A program made the position numbers and the translations under genes. Below are positions 1 to 5,892 of a stretch of 8,208 bases of DNA, one piece after another (positions within the stretch are counted from its first letter, which is position 1; each line of letters opens with the position of its first letter). The notes below the pieces were generated by a model. That model was not told the origin of the DNA and did not search any database. It saw nothing but the letters and a program-made list of their open reading frames with translations. Source of the stretch: Bifidobacteriaceae bacterium (GTDB lineage Bacteria; Actinomycetota; Actinomycetes; Actinomycetales; WQXJ01); the NCBI GenBank assembly GCA_031255075.1, contig JAIRTF010000113.1:1-8208 (forward strand), written 5' to 3'.

Positions 1-1
1 C

Positions 2-481
2 CGCCTAGGCGCCCAAGCCCGGGTGATCGGCTGGGCGGACTATTCGCCGGGCAGCGAAGACCTGGTCATTCCCGGCCCCGGCCCCGGCGACCCAAGCGGC
101 GCCGAACCTCGGGTTGAGAAACTGCGGAGCGTCATCGAACGCTGCCTCAAGACGGGCGCTCCGTTCTTGGCAGTCTGCCTGTCTCATCAGATTCTGGCCC
201 GCCATTTGGGACTGGATTTGCGCCAACTGAAGCGTCCCCACCAAGGCGAACAGCTGACTGATGAACTGTTCGGCCGGCTGGCCACCTTGGGCTATTACAA
301 CACCTTCACCGCAGTGGCCCCGCTGGAGCCGCCACCTGGGCTGGAGGTTGTGCGCCGGCGTGGCACAGATGAGGTTATCGCCCTGCGCGGCAGCCGTTTC
401 GCATCCCTCCAGGGGCACCCTGAATCGGCGCTATCGACAGATGGTATTGATCTGCTGGCTCGCCTGATTCCCGGCTTGTGA
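2..481 (+). CDS. C-terminal class I glutamine amidotransferase domain of a PhzE/anthranilate-synthase-like enzyme (partial, 5' end outside window)
   Basis: The reading frame is open from base 2 to the TGA at 479-481 and gives 159 residues; the start lies upstream of the window. This domain hydrolyses glutamine and passes ammonia to a chorismate-using synthase domain. Visible signatures, numbered from the first full codon, are the GPGPGDP loop near residue 25, the nucleophile Cys59 in AVCLSHQ, the QGEQ and LFG segments, YYNTF, and the His139/Glu141 pair in QGHPES. Cys, His and Glu form the catalytic triad, so the domain looks active. The CLSHQ and YNTF motifs are more like PhzE and fused TrpE-TrpG proteins than free-standing TrpG, which is why I expect a chorismate-binding domain upstream; that is inference. 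One deviation is glycine before the triad histidine, where QFHPE is more usual. A stand-alone TrpG/PabA-like subunit cannot be excluded, since only the C-terminal part is seen. Confidence 0.85.
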   Translation, partial: RLGAQARVIGWADYSPGSEDLVIPGPGPGDPSGAEPRVEKLRSVIERCLKTGAPFLAVCLSHQILARHLGLDLRQLKRPHQGEQLTDELFGRLATLGYYNTFTAVAPLEPPPGLEVVRRRGTDEVIALRGSRFASLQGHPESALSTDGIDLLARLIPGL

Positions 482-603
482 CGCCGCCGCCGTCCTGGTT
501 TTGAGACAAATCCAAATCCCAACCCCACGGCGGTAAGCGGTAAGTAAACTGCCCCCCAAACGAAACTAAACCAAGCCTAAAGGCAGCGTGGTAAGGGGGG
601 AAT
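482..603. other. Intergenic leader with inverted repeats ahead of the pseudo-amidotransferase gene
   Basis: This gap of 122 bases holds a 7-bp inverted repeat (487-493 CCGCCGT, 527-533 ACGGCGG) with a 33-base loop and no T-run, so it is a poor terminator candidate. A tandem GCGGTAA pair lies at 530-543. A run of six C (552-557) can pair with the six G of the ribosome binding site (595-600), and a small GCCTAAAGGC palindrome (575-584) lies between them. I see no convincing promoter hexamers. Confidence 0.4.
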
Positions 604-1452
604 ATGCGCGGCATCGTAGGTCTTCAGCTTCGGAACCCGGGTTTGTACCGGTCATTGGGGCAATTGTTGGGAGAAATGTTGGACCAAGCCACCCGGCAAA
701 CGGGTGGGAGCTACGCCGCGGATATGGTGCTGCACGCCTACCCAGGCGCGGCCGGCCCTGGGCAGTCCAGCGTCTGCGCGGCGGCAGTCGACATGCCGGC
801 CAAGTGGGCGGCCGCCGTGGTAGAGCGGCAGGATCCAAGCCTTGGCTCGGTCCAGGGCGAATCGCTCGGCCAGACCACTAGGTTCACCGCCCAAGCCGGG
901 CCGGCGGCTTTGGAAAGTGCTGTCAAAGCGGCCTTCCCAGAAGCGCCCATTGTCTCTTGTGGTGCCACCGTCACCGCTTTCAAAGGCACCGGTGGCTGGG
1001 CCCAGATCGCGGAGCAGTGGCAACTGTCGCGCCGCCAGGGTTGGCAGGCTGTGGCCCACGCCACCCCCGTCAGCACTGCCCACGCCGCCCACACCGACAG
1101 CACCGCCGGCACCGACGGCACTGACAGCGCACAATCCGGCGAAGCCAGATCGCCCATGGTCGCCGCCGGCACCGATCACTGCCTGATCCATGATTCGTCT
1201 TCCACCATGGTCGGTTCGGCCGGTTCCTGGCTGGCCGTGGTGCGCCGCGAAGGCGGTGGCGGCCAGCCCATGGTGGTCGCGGAAACGCCTGATCTAGTGG
1301 CCCTGGCCAGCGACTACGCCCACCTGGCCGGCCTGCCCGGCATTGAGGTGGCCCACGTCTTCCAGCCCGCCGCCCAGGTTGCCTACATCTGGGACCGGTC
1401 CAGCCCCGGCGCCCGGCAGCGGCACCTAACCCCGGCCGAACCCATCGCCTAA
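604..1452 (+). CDS. Probable catalytically dead class II glutamine amidotransferase (GlxB/MgsA-like pseudoenzyme)
   Basis: The protein has 282 residues; the ATG at 604 follows AAGGGGGG at 593-600. The start MRGIVGLQLRNPGL and the end (224-264, containing VVAETPDLVALASDY, LAGLPGIE and YIWD) match the GlxB/MgsA class II amidotransferases, as do FKGTG (126-130), AEQWQL (136-141) and QAVAH (148-152). In active members residue 2 is the nucleophile Cys; here it is Arg (CGC, one base from TGC). The RG-DSAG segment is replaced by RQTGGSYAAD (31-40), the HTR motif reads HAT (152-154), and the oxyanion HNGS reads HDSS (196-199). The stretch between it and the C-terminal part is about 50 residues shorter than in GlxB. 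A Thr/Ala/Asp/His-rich insert spans about 155-182. The frame is intact over 849 bases, so the protein may be a retained non-catalytic one. No function is assigned. Family placement is by eye from remembered sequences. Confidence 0.7.
   Translation: MRGIVGLQLRNPGLYRSLGQLLGEMLDQATRQTGGSYAADMVLHAYPGAAGPGQSSVCAAAVDMPAKWAAAVVERQDPSLGSVQGESLGQTTRFTAQAGPAALESAVKAAFPEAPIVSCGATVTAFKGTGGWAQIAEQWQLSRRQGWQAVAHATPVSTAHAAHTDSTAGTDGTDSAQSGEARSPMVAAGTDHCLIHDSSSTMVGSAGSWLAVVRREGGGGQPMVVAETPDLVALASDYAHLAGLPGIEVAHVFQPAAQVAYIWDRSSPGARQRHLTPAEPIA
1092..1127. repeat. Four tandem 9-bp units inside the pseudo-amidotransferase gene
   Basis: The units are CACCGACAG, CACCGCCGG, CACCGACGG and CACTGACAG, placed head to tail. 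Translated in frame they give TDS-TAG-TDG-TDS (residues 164-175). They fall where an active class II amidotransferase has the conserved segment after its HTRMATES motif, so they probably arose by slippage in a region no longer under catalytic constraint. Confidence 0.75.
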
Positions 1453-1535
1453 CCACGCGCGCCAAGGCCGCCAAGAACGGCACCTGACCCCGGCCGCCCC
1501 CGTCGCCTAACCACCCGCGCCAAAGCCGCCAAGAG
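1420..1535. repeat. 58-bp tandem direct repeat duplicating the 3' end of the upstream gene
   Basis: Copy 1 (1420-1477) and copy 2 (1478-1535) agree at 51 of 58 positions by my count. Copy 1 covers the last codons of the 604-1452 gene, RHLTPAEPIA and stop; copy 2 contains the equivalent RHLTPAAPVA and TAA (1478-1510), now outside the gene. A shared 9-mer, GCCTAACCA, occurs at 1447, 1505 and again at 1580, so a third, decayed copy may follow with about 17 extra bases. Confidence 0.8.
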
Positions 1536-1721
1536 CGGCCATGCACGTTCCGCCAGGCGAAACAAGTGCGCCCCCGGCGGCCTAACCAAGCATGGCAAGG
1601 CGATTGGGGGATACGCTCAGATATATCCGGCCGCCATTCGCGCCCCGTCCCTGCCTGGGGCTCAGGCGGGCGCCGCGCGTCCTGGCCGCGGCCGGCTCTT
1701 GGCACCGTGAGGGAGGCAGCA
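1453..1721. other. Gene-free stretch between the pseudo-amidotransferase and cdd
   Basis: These 269 bases hold most of the 58-bp tandem duplication, a possible third relic to about 1590, and AT-richer DNA around 1611-1627 (TACGCT at 1612-1617, TATATC at 1622-1627) that could hold a -10 element for cdd. No good -35 box is placed for either. The frame of cdd stays open upstream to a GTG at 1566, but that extension has no family similarity that I recognise. Confidence 0.4.
1709..1716 (+). promoter_or_regulatory. Ribosome binding site of cdd
   Basis: GAGGGAGG lies five bases before the GTG at 1722. This decides the start in favour of a 130-residue protein of normal cytidine deaminase length, rather than the longer in-frame opening from 1566. 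Confidence 0.6.
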
Positions 1722-2114
1722 GTGGACTGGGATGACTTGGTGATGAGGGCTTCGGCCGCCACGGTGCACGCCTATGCGCCCTATTCGGGCTATGTGGTCG
1801 GAGCTGCCGCCATCTGCGACAACGGCCGCGTCATCACCGGTTGCAACATTGAAAACGCCTCCTACGGTCTCAGCCTGTGCGCCGAATGTGCCTTGGTGGC
1901 CCAGCTTCACCTGACCGGCGGCGGCCGCCTGGTGAAGATAGTTTGCGTGGACGGCCTGGGCGGCGTCATCCCTCCTTGTGGCCGATGCCGCCAAATCCTT
2001 TGGGAACACGGCGGCGCCACCCTTGAGGTGCTGACCGCCACGGGTGAACGCCGGCTTTCAGAGTTGCTGCCGGAGGCCTGGGACGCCTCTGATCTGAAGT
2101 CTGGCCGGGTTTGA
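1722..2114 (+). CDS. cdd: Cytidine deaminase
   Basis: This cytosolic enzyme converts cytidine and deoxycytidine to uridine and deoxyuridine in pyrimidine salvage. The 130-residue length is typical of the small homotetrameric zinc type. Motifs run in the usual order: APYSGYVVGAA (19-29), substrate-binding NIENASYG (42-49, Asn42 and Glu44), zinc ligand Cys53 and proton-shuttling Glu55 in CAEC, and zinc ligands Cys86 and Cys89 in PPCGRCRQ. The position after the catalytic Glu is Cys56, where Bacillus-type enzymes have Arg; I recall the mycobacterial enzyme sharing this, so it looks like a lineage trait. The GTG start is chosen from its ribosome binding site and family length. The downstream mutase gene begins 36 bases after the stop, so co-transcription is likely. 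Identification is secure. Confidence 0.95.
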   Translation: MDWDDLVMRASAATVHAYAPYSGYVVGAAAICDNGRVITGCNIENASYGLSLCAECALVAQLHLTGGGRLVKIVCVDGLGGVIPPCGRCRQILWEHGGATLEVLTATGERRLSELLPEAWDASDLKSGRV

Positions 2115-2139
2115 GGCCGCGGTCCGCCGCAGTTGAGCC

Positions 2140-2146
2140 AAGGAGG
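2140..2146 (+). promoter_or_regulatory. Strong ribosome binding site that sets a TTG start for the mutase gene
   Basis: AAGGAGG at 2140-2146 lies inside the longest in-frame opening (TTG at 2133), so translation must start after it. In-frame TTG codons follow at 2148 (spacing 1) and 2151 (spacing 4). The second is preferred, and no ATG or GTG lies near. Confidence 0.6.
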
Positions 2147-2150
2147 ATTG

Positions 2151-3899
2151 TTGCGAGTCATTGAACAGGCCAACCAGTGGTTGGAAGCGGACCCTGATCC
2201 AACCACTCAACAACAGCTTCGCGAACTGTTGGAGCAGGCCCAGCAGGGCCGCCAAAGTGCCGTTGACCAGCTCAAAGAGGCCTTCGCTGGTCCTTTGGCG
2301 TTCGGCACCGCCGGTCTGCGTGGCCCGCTTGGTCCAGGCCCCGCCCGGATGAACCGGGCCGTGGTGATCCGGGCTGCCGCCGGCCTGATGGCTTATCTTC
2401 AATCCGTCATCGCGGCTGACCCTGCGGCATCGGAGGCGGCCAAGCCTCCCAAAGTGGTGATCGGCTATGACGCCCGCCACCGTTCGGCGGATTTCGCGCG
2501 TGACACGGCTGCTGTGGTGATGGCGGCCGGCGGCCGGGCGTTGTTGTGGGAGCGGGATTGCCCTACGCCGTTGTTGGCCTTTGCTGTCCGGCATTTGAAG
2601 GCAGATGCCGGGGTCATGGTGACCGCTTCGCATAACCCCGCCGCGGATAACGGTTACAAGGTCTATTTGGGTGGACGGGCCGCGCCCGGGCCCGCGGATG
2701 GTGTCCAGATTGTGCCGCCCGCGGATTGGGAGATCGCCCAGCAGATTGCTCAGGCGCCCCTGGCGAAAGACGTGCCTAGAGCGGCCCGCGGCTGGGAAGT
2801 AATTGGCGCTGATCAGGAACGCGAGTATCTCCGGCGGGCGGTTGAGTCAGTGGCGCCGGTGGCGGGCGCCGGTGGGCTTCGAATTGTTCACACTGCCCTG
2901 CATGGGGTGGGCGCCAGGATCGCCTTGGAAGCCTTTGCCCAGGCCGGGTTCAGCGATGTCCACACCGTCCCAGCTCAGCGAGACCCTGACCCGGATTTCC
3001 CCACTGTGGCTTTCCCTAATCCGGAGGAGCCGGGCGCCATTGATTTGGCGGTGGCCTTGGCGGAACGGATCGGTGCTGATCTGGTGGTAGCTCATGACCC
3101 GGACGCGGACCGTTGCGCGGCGGCTGTTTATGATCCGCGTTGGCGCGGTGGCACTTGGCGCATGTTGACTGGCGATGAACTAGGCAGCCTCCTTGGCGAA
3201 GATTTCGCAAAGCGTTGGTCTAGTTTTCCCCTTGCCCCGGATGGGTTCCGGCCTACCTTGGCTTCTTCGGTGGTTTCTTCGCGGCTGCTGGCCCGGATAG
3301 CTCGTCAACACCTGCTGCGTTACTCCCGCACCCTGACCGGCTTCAAGTGGATTGCCCGCACTTCTGGACTGGTCTTCGGGTATGAGGAAGCCATCGGCTA
3401 CTGCGTCCGGCCGGATCTGGTCAGGGACAAGGATGGCATCACCGCCGCGCTGGCTTTGGGCAGGCTGGCCGCCAAGACCAAGCTGGGCGGCCGCAGCCTG
3501 ATTGACCTGTTGGATGATCTGGCCCGCAAACATGGCCTGCACCTGACCCGCCAGGTCGCGTTGCGGTTTGGGGACGGAACGGGTTTGGCAGATGCCATGA
3601 AACGCCTGCGCCGCGCCGCCCCCAAACAGATCGGCACTTGGCCGGTCTCCCGCACTACCGATCTGTTGGCCGGCTGGGAGGGTCTGGCCGCGACTGATGC
3701 GCTGGTGTTCTCCTTGGCGGATTCTTCCCGGGTGGTGATTCGGCCGTCCGGTACTGAGCCCAAGGTCAAATGCTATCTGGAGGTGATCATCCCGGTGCCG
3801 GCTACCGCTTCATTCACTGACTTGACCGCCTTGCGGGCTCAGGGCAACGCCCGTTTGGAGTCTTTGGCGCAGGCGGTTCGCGCTCTGCTAGCACCCTGA
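2151..3899 (+). CDS. pmmB: Phospho-sugar mutase (phosphoglucomutase/phosphomannomutase/phosphopentomutase family)
   Basis: Members of this alpha-D-phosphohexomutase superfamily move a phosphate between C1 and C6 (or C5) of a sugar through a phosphoserine. From the TTG at 2151 the protein has 582 residues, the size of the long PgcA/PGM2/PmmB branch. In order, it shows FGTAGLRG (51-58), the active serine Ser160 in TASHNP, the magnesium loop DPDADR (316-321), the sugar-recognition loop GYEEAIG (410-416) and the phosphate-binding loop RPSGTEPK (531-538). All four functional loops are complete. It follows cdd by 36 bases, and in mycobacteria the pmmB homologue lies among nucleoside salvage genes. 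Conversion of ribose or deoxyribose 1-phosphate to the 5-phosphate is therefore a plausible role, though glucose or mannose phosphates cannot be excluded. Family certain, substrate not. Confidence 0.92.
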   Translation: MRVIEQANQWLEADPDPTTQQQLRELLEQAQQGRQSAVDQLKEAFAGPLAFGTAGLRGPLGPGPARMNRAVVIRAAAGLMAYLQSVIAADPAASEAAKPPKVVIGYDARHRSADFARDTAAVVMAAGGRALLWERDCPTPLLAFAVRHLKADAGVMVTASHNPAADNGYKVYLGGRAAPGPADGVQIVPPADWEIAQQIAQAPLAKDVPRAARGWEVIGADQEREYLRRAVESVAPVAGAGGLRIVHTALHGVGARIALEAFAQAGFSDVHTVPAQRDPDPDFPTVAFPNPEEPGAIDLAVALAERIGADLVVAHDPDADRCAAAVYDPRWRGGTWRMLTGDELGSLLGEDFAKRWSSFPLAPDGFRPTLASSVVSSRLLARIARQHLLRYSRTLTGFKWIARTSGLVFGYEEAIGYCVRPDLVRDKDGITAALALGRLAAKTKLGGRSLIDLLDDLARKHGLHLTRQVALRFGDGTGLADAMKRLRRAAPKQIGTWPVSRTTDLLAGWEGLAATDALVFSLADSSRVVIRPSGTEPKVKCYLEVIIPVPATASFTDLTALRAQGNARLESLAQAVRALLAP

Positions 3900-4013
3900 G
3901 GCGGATGGTCACAACTCGACCATCGGGGCAGGGTGCAGCCCTGCACCTGCTGGCCGCGCTACGATGAATGGCGCACTGACAGTTCGCTTTCTTCGACCCT
4001 TAAGGAGTGGCTT
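3900..4013. other. pmmB-eno intergenic region with two hairpins
   Basis: GATGGTC (3904-3910) and GACCATC (3918-3924) form a perfect 7-bp stem with a 7-base loop just after the pmmB stop. A second stem, GGTGCA/TGCACC (3932-3937, 3942-3947), has a GCCC tetraloop. Neither is followed by a T-run, so they may be weak terminators, mRNA 3'-end stabilisers or operators. TACGAT at 3960-3965 fits the actinobacterial -10 pattern for an eno promoter, with no clear -35. Confidence 0.45.
4002..4007 (+). promoter_or_regulatory. Ribosome binding site of eno
   Basis: AAGGAG lies six bases before the GTG at 4014. This start gives the family N terminus MASIDLVLAREILDSRGNPT (first codon read as Met). The frame is open upstream to 3933, but that part has no enolase similarity. 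Confidence 0.65.
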
Positions 4014-5294
4014 GTGGCCAGCATCGACCTTGTTCTAGCACGCGAAATTCTTGACTCCCGCGGCAACCCAACCGTTGAGGTTGAAGTGGGTCTGATCGAT
4101 GGGACGTTGTCCCGGGCGGCGGTCCCTTCGGGTGCCTCCACCGGCCAGTTTGAGGCTGTCGAACGCCGCGATGGCGATAAGTCGCGTTATGGCGGGCTGG
4201 GTGTTGAGGAAGCGGTCGCGGCCGTAGCTGATGAGATCGCCCCCGCGGTGATAGGTCTGGATGCGGCAGATCAGCGGATCGTAGATCAGACCATGATTGA
4301 TCTGGACGGCACGCCCAACAAGTCGCGCCTGGGCGCCAACGCCATTCTGGGTGTGTCCCTGGCGGCGGCCCGGGCAGCGGCTATTTCAGCGGAGCTGCCG
4401 TTGTACCGCTACCTGGGCGGCCCTAATGCTTATGTGCTGCCAGTGCCCATGATGAACATCCTCAACGGCGGTTCCCATGCTGATTCCAACGTGGACATCC
4501 AAGAGTTCATGATCGCGCCCATCGGCGCGGCCTCCTTCCGTGAAGCTCTTCGGTGGGGTGCTGAGGTTTACCACGCGCTGAAGTCGGTGCTGAAGAAGAA
4601 GGGTCTGTCCACCGGTCTGGGTGATGAGGGCGGCTTCGCTCCGAACTTGCCGTCCAACATGGACGCCTTGGATGAGATCACCTCCGCCATTGAGAAGGCC
4701 GGCCTGAAGGTCGGTTCGGATGTGGCGTTGGCCCTGGATGTGGCGGCCAGCGAGTTCTTCAAGAACGGTTCGTATGTCTTTGAAGGTGAGAAGCGCACCA
4801 CTGACTACATGTTGGACTACTACAAGAAGCTGATCGAGGACTACCCGCTGGTGTCCATTGAGGATCCCCTGGATGAGGACGCTTGGGATGCTTGGACCGA
4901 GTTGACGGCTCAGATTGGCGAAAAGGTCCAGCTGGTTGGCGATGACCTGTTTGTGACCAACCCGGAGCGGTTGGCCAAGGGCATCGAGTTGAAGGCCGCC
5001 AACGCTCTGCTGGTCAAGTTGAACCAGATCGGCACCCTGACGGAGACTTTGGAGGCTGTGTCGATGGCCCAGCGGGCCGGCTTCGGTGCCATGATTTCTC
5101 ACCGTTCTGGTGAGACTGAGGACACCACGATTGCCGATCTTTCGGTTGCCACCAACGCCGGCCAGATCAAGAGCGGCGCCCCGGCTCGCGGCGAACGGGT
5201 CAACAAGTACAACCAGTTGCTCCGCATCGAAGAGCAGCTGGGTGATGCCTCGTTGTATGCCGGCCGCAAAGCCTTCCCGCGCTACACCGACTGA
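4014..5294 (+). CDS. eno: Enolase (phosphopyruvate hydratase)
   Basis: Enolase interconverts 2-phosphoglycerate and phosphoenolpyruvate in glycolysis and gluconeogenesis in the cytosol. The predicted 426 residues match bacterial enolases. Active-site features are all present: the mobile loop Ser42 in SGASTG, His155 in GGSHADSN, the general acid Glu205 in GDEGGFAPN, magnesium ligands Asp242 (ALDVAAS), Glu283 (SIEDPLDEDAW) and Asp310 (VGDDLFVTN), the catalytic base Lys335 in LVKLNQIGT, and the C-terminal HRSGETEDT block. Synonymous choices look strongly biased to CTG, AAG, GGT and ACC codons, as expected of a highly expressed gene. It begins 114 bases after pmmB and is probably transcribed from its own promoter there. 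It heads the conserved actinobacterial series eno, ftsB, DUF501, ppx. Identification is secure. Confidence 0.98.
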   Translation: MASIDLVLAREILDSRGNPTVEVEVGLIDGTLSRAAVPSGASTGQFEAVERRDGDKSRYGGLGVEEAVAAVADEIAPAVIGLDAADQRIVDQTMIDLDGTPNKSRLGANAILGVSLAAARAAAISAELPLYRYLGGPNAYVLPVPMMNILNGGSHADSNVDIQEFMIAPIGAASFREALRWGAEVYHALKSVLKKKGLSTGLGDEGGFAPNLPSNMDALDEITSAIEKAGLKVGSDVALALDVAASEFFKNGSYVFEGEKRTTDYMLDYYKKLIEDYPLVSIEDPLDEDAWDAWTELTAQIGEKVQLVGDDLFVTNPERLAKGIELKAANALLVKLNQIGTLTETLEAVSMAQRAGFGAMISHRSGETEDTTIADLSVATNAGQIKSGAPARGERVNKYNQLLRIEEQLGDASLYAGRKAFPRYTD

Positions 5295-5315
5295 TCTTTC
5301 CGTAGGGACGATGCC

Positions 5316-5341
5316 GCGCCGGGGCCGGTAGGGCCAGGCGC
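5316..5341 (+). terminator. GC-rich hairpin between eno and ftsB (possible attenuator)
   Basis: GCGCC (5316-5320) pairs with GGCGC (5337-5341) and GGCC (5323-5326) with GGCC (5332-5335), around a GGTAG loop with a small internal bulge. No T-run follows, so it is not a classical intrinsic terminator. It could reduce readthrough from eno or stabilise the eno message. Confidence 0.35.
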
Positions 5342-5367
5342 CTAGGGCATTGAGGCATGATGGTTGG

Positions 5368-5892
5368 GTGAGTCCGTCTTCCCACCCTTCACGCCGCCCT
5401 GGGGCGGCCGGTCGGTTGCGGGCCCAAGCCGACGGTATTGAGGCTGTTCAGCGCCGTGAGGCGCAGGCGGCGCGGCGGCGTTTGCGGATCGGTTTCCAGG
5501 TCGTAATCTTGGCGGTGGTGGGGCTGCTGGTGTTCACGCTGGTTTTCCCAACTTTGCGGCTGTATATGGCTCAACAAGTGGTCAAAGAGCAACTCCGGGC
5601 GGAGGTGGAAGCCGCTGCTGCCAAGAATGAGGACCTGGTGGCCCAGTTGAAACGTTGGGAGGATCCGGCGTTTGTCAAGGCCCAGGCCCGCCAACGGCTC
5701 AGTTTTGCCATGCCGGGGGACCGGTCCTTCCGGGTGTCTGATCCGCAAAATGCGCCTTCTACGGTCCCTTCGGTACCAGAGGTGCGTGAACCGACTCATT
5801 TGTCTGATCCGCTGGAACCAGCCCAGGCGTCTCCCTGGTACGCGGAGTTGTGGAATTCGGTGGTGGTAGCCGGGAACGTGGGGGATGGTTGA
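5368..5892 (+). CDS. ftsB: FtsB/DivIC-family cell division (septum formation initiator) protein
   Basis: This is a bitopic division protein that, with FtsQ and FtsL partners, helps assemble the septal cell-wall machinery. From the GTG at 5368 it has 174 residues. A basic cytoplasmic N terminus (1-41, rich in Arg) is followed by one membrane segment (about 43-66) and a coiled-coil-like stretch (about 67-97). The family signature is WEDPAFVKAQARQRLSFAMP (97-116). A Pro/Ser-rich extracytoplasmic tail follows to the C terminus. The start is less certain than the rest: a TTG at 5350 is also in frame and the ribosome binding site is weak for either. Two ATGs near 5357-5362 are in another frame. The gene lies 73 bases after eno and overlaps DUF501 by one base. 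Its position after enolase is conserved in actinobacteria. Confidence 0.9.
   Translation: MSPSSHPSRRPGAAGRLRAQADGIEAVQRREAQAARRRLRIGFQVVILAVVGLLVFTLVFPTLRLYMAQQVVKEQLRAEVEAAAAKNEDLVAQLKRWEDPAFVKAQARQRLSFAMPGDRSFRVSDPQNAPSTVPSVPEVREPTHLSDPLEPAQASPWYAELWNSVVVAGNVGDG

Noticed and set aside
2..11. Perfect 10-bp palindrome CGCCTAGGCG at the window edge
   Set aside because: It lies inside a coding region and is easily produced by chance in GC-rich DNA; no partner site or repeat was found.
1566..1721. N-terminal extension of cytidine deaminase from the GTG at 1566
   Set aside because: The extra 52 codons have no family counterpart, and a good ribosome binding site precedes the GTG at 1722, which gives the normal length.
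1070..1762. A 230-codon minus-strand frame rich in Arg, Gly and Trp
   Set aside because: Its composition is what GC-rich DNA gives in a shadow frame, and it lies across the tandem repeat and two genes of the other strand.
1875..1886. Cys in place of Arg after the catalytic Glu of cytidine deaminase
   Set aside because: It differs from the Bacillus enzyme, but I recall the same CAEC motif in the mycobacterial enzyme, so it looks like a normal actinobacterial variant.
3933..4013. N-terminal extension of enolase from 3933
   Set aside because: The extension lacks enolase similarity and overlaps the hairpins and the ribosome binding site; the GTG at 4014 gives the standard N terminus.
4386..5102. 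A 238-codon minus-strand frame inside eno
   Set aside because: It is fully antisense to a highly conserved enolase gene, a common artefact of strong codon bias.
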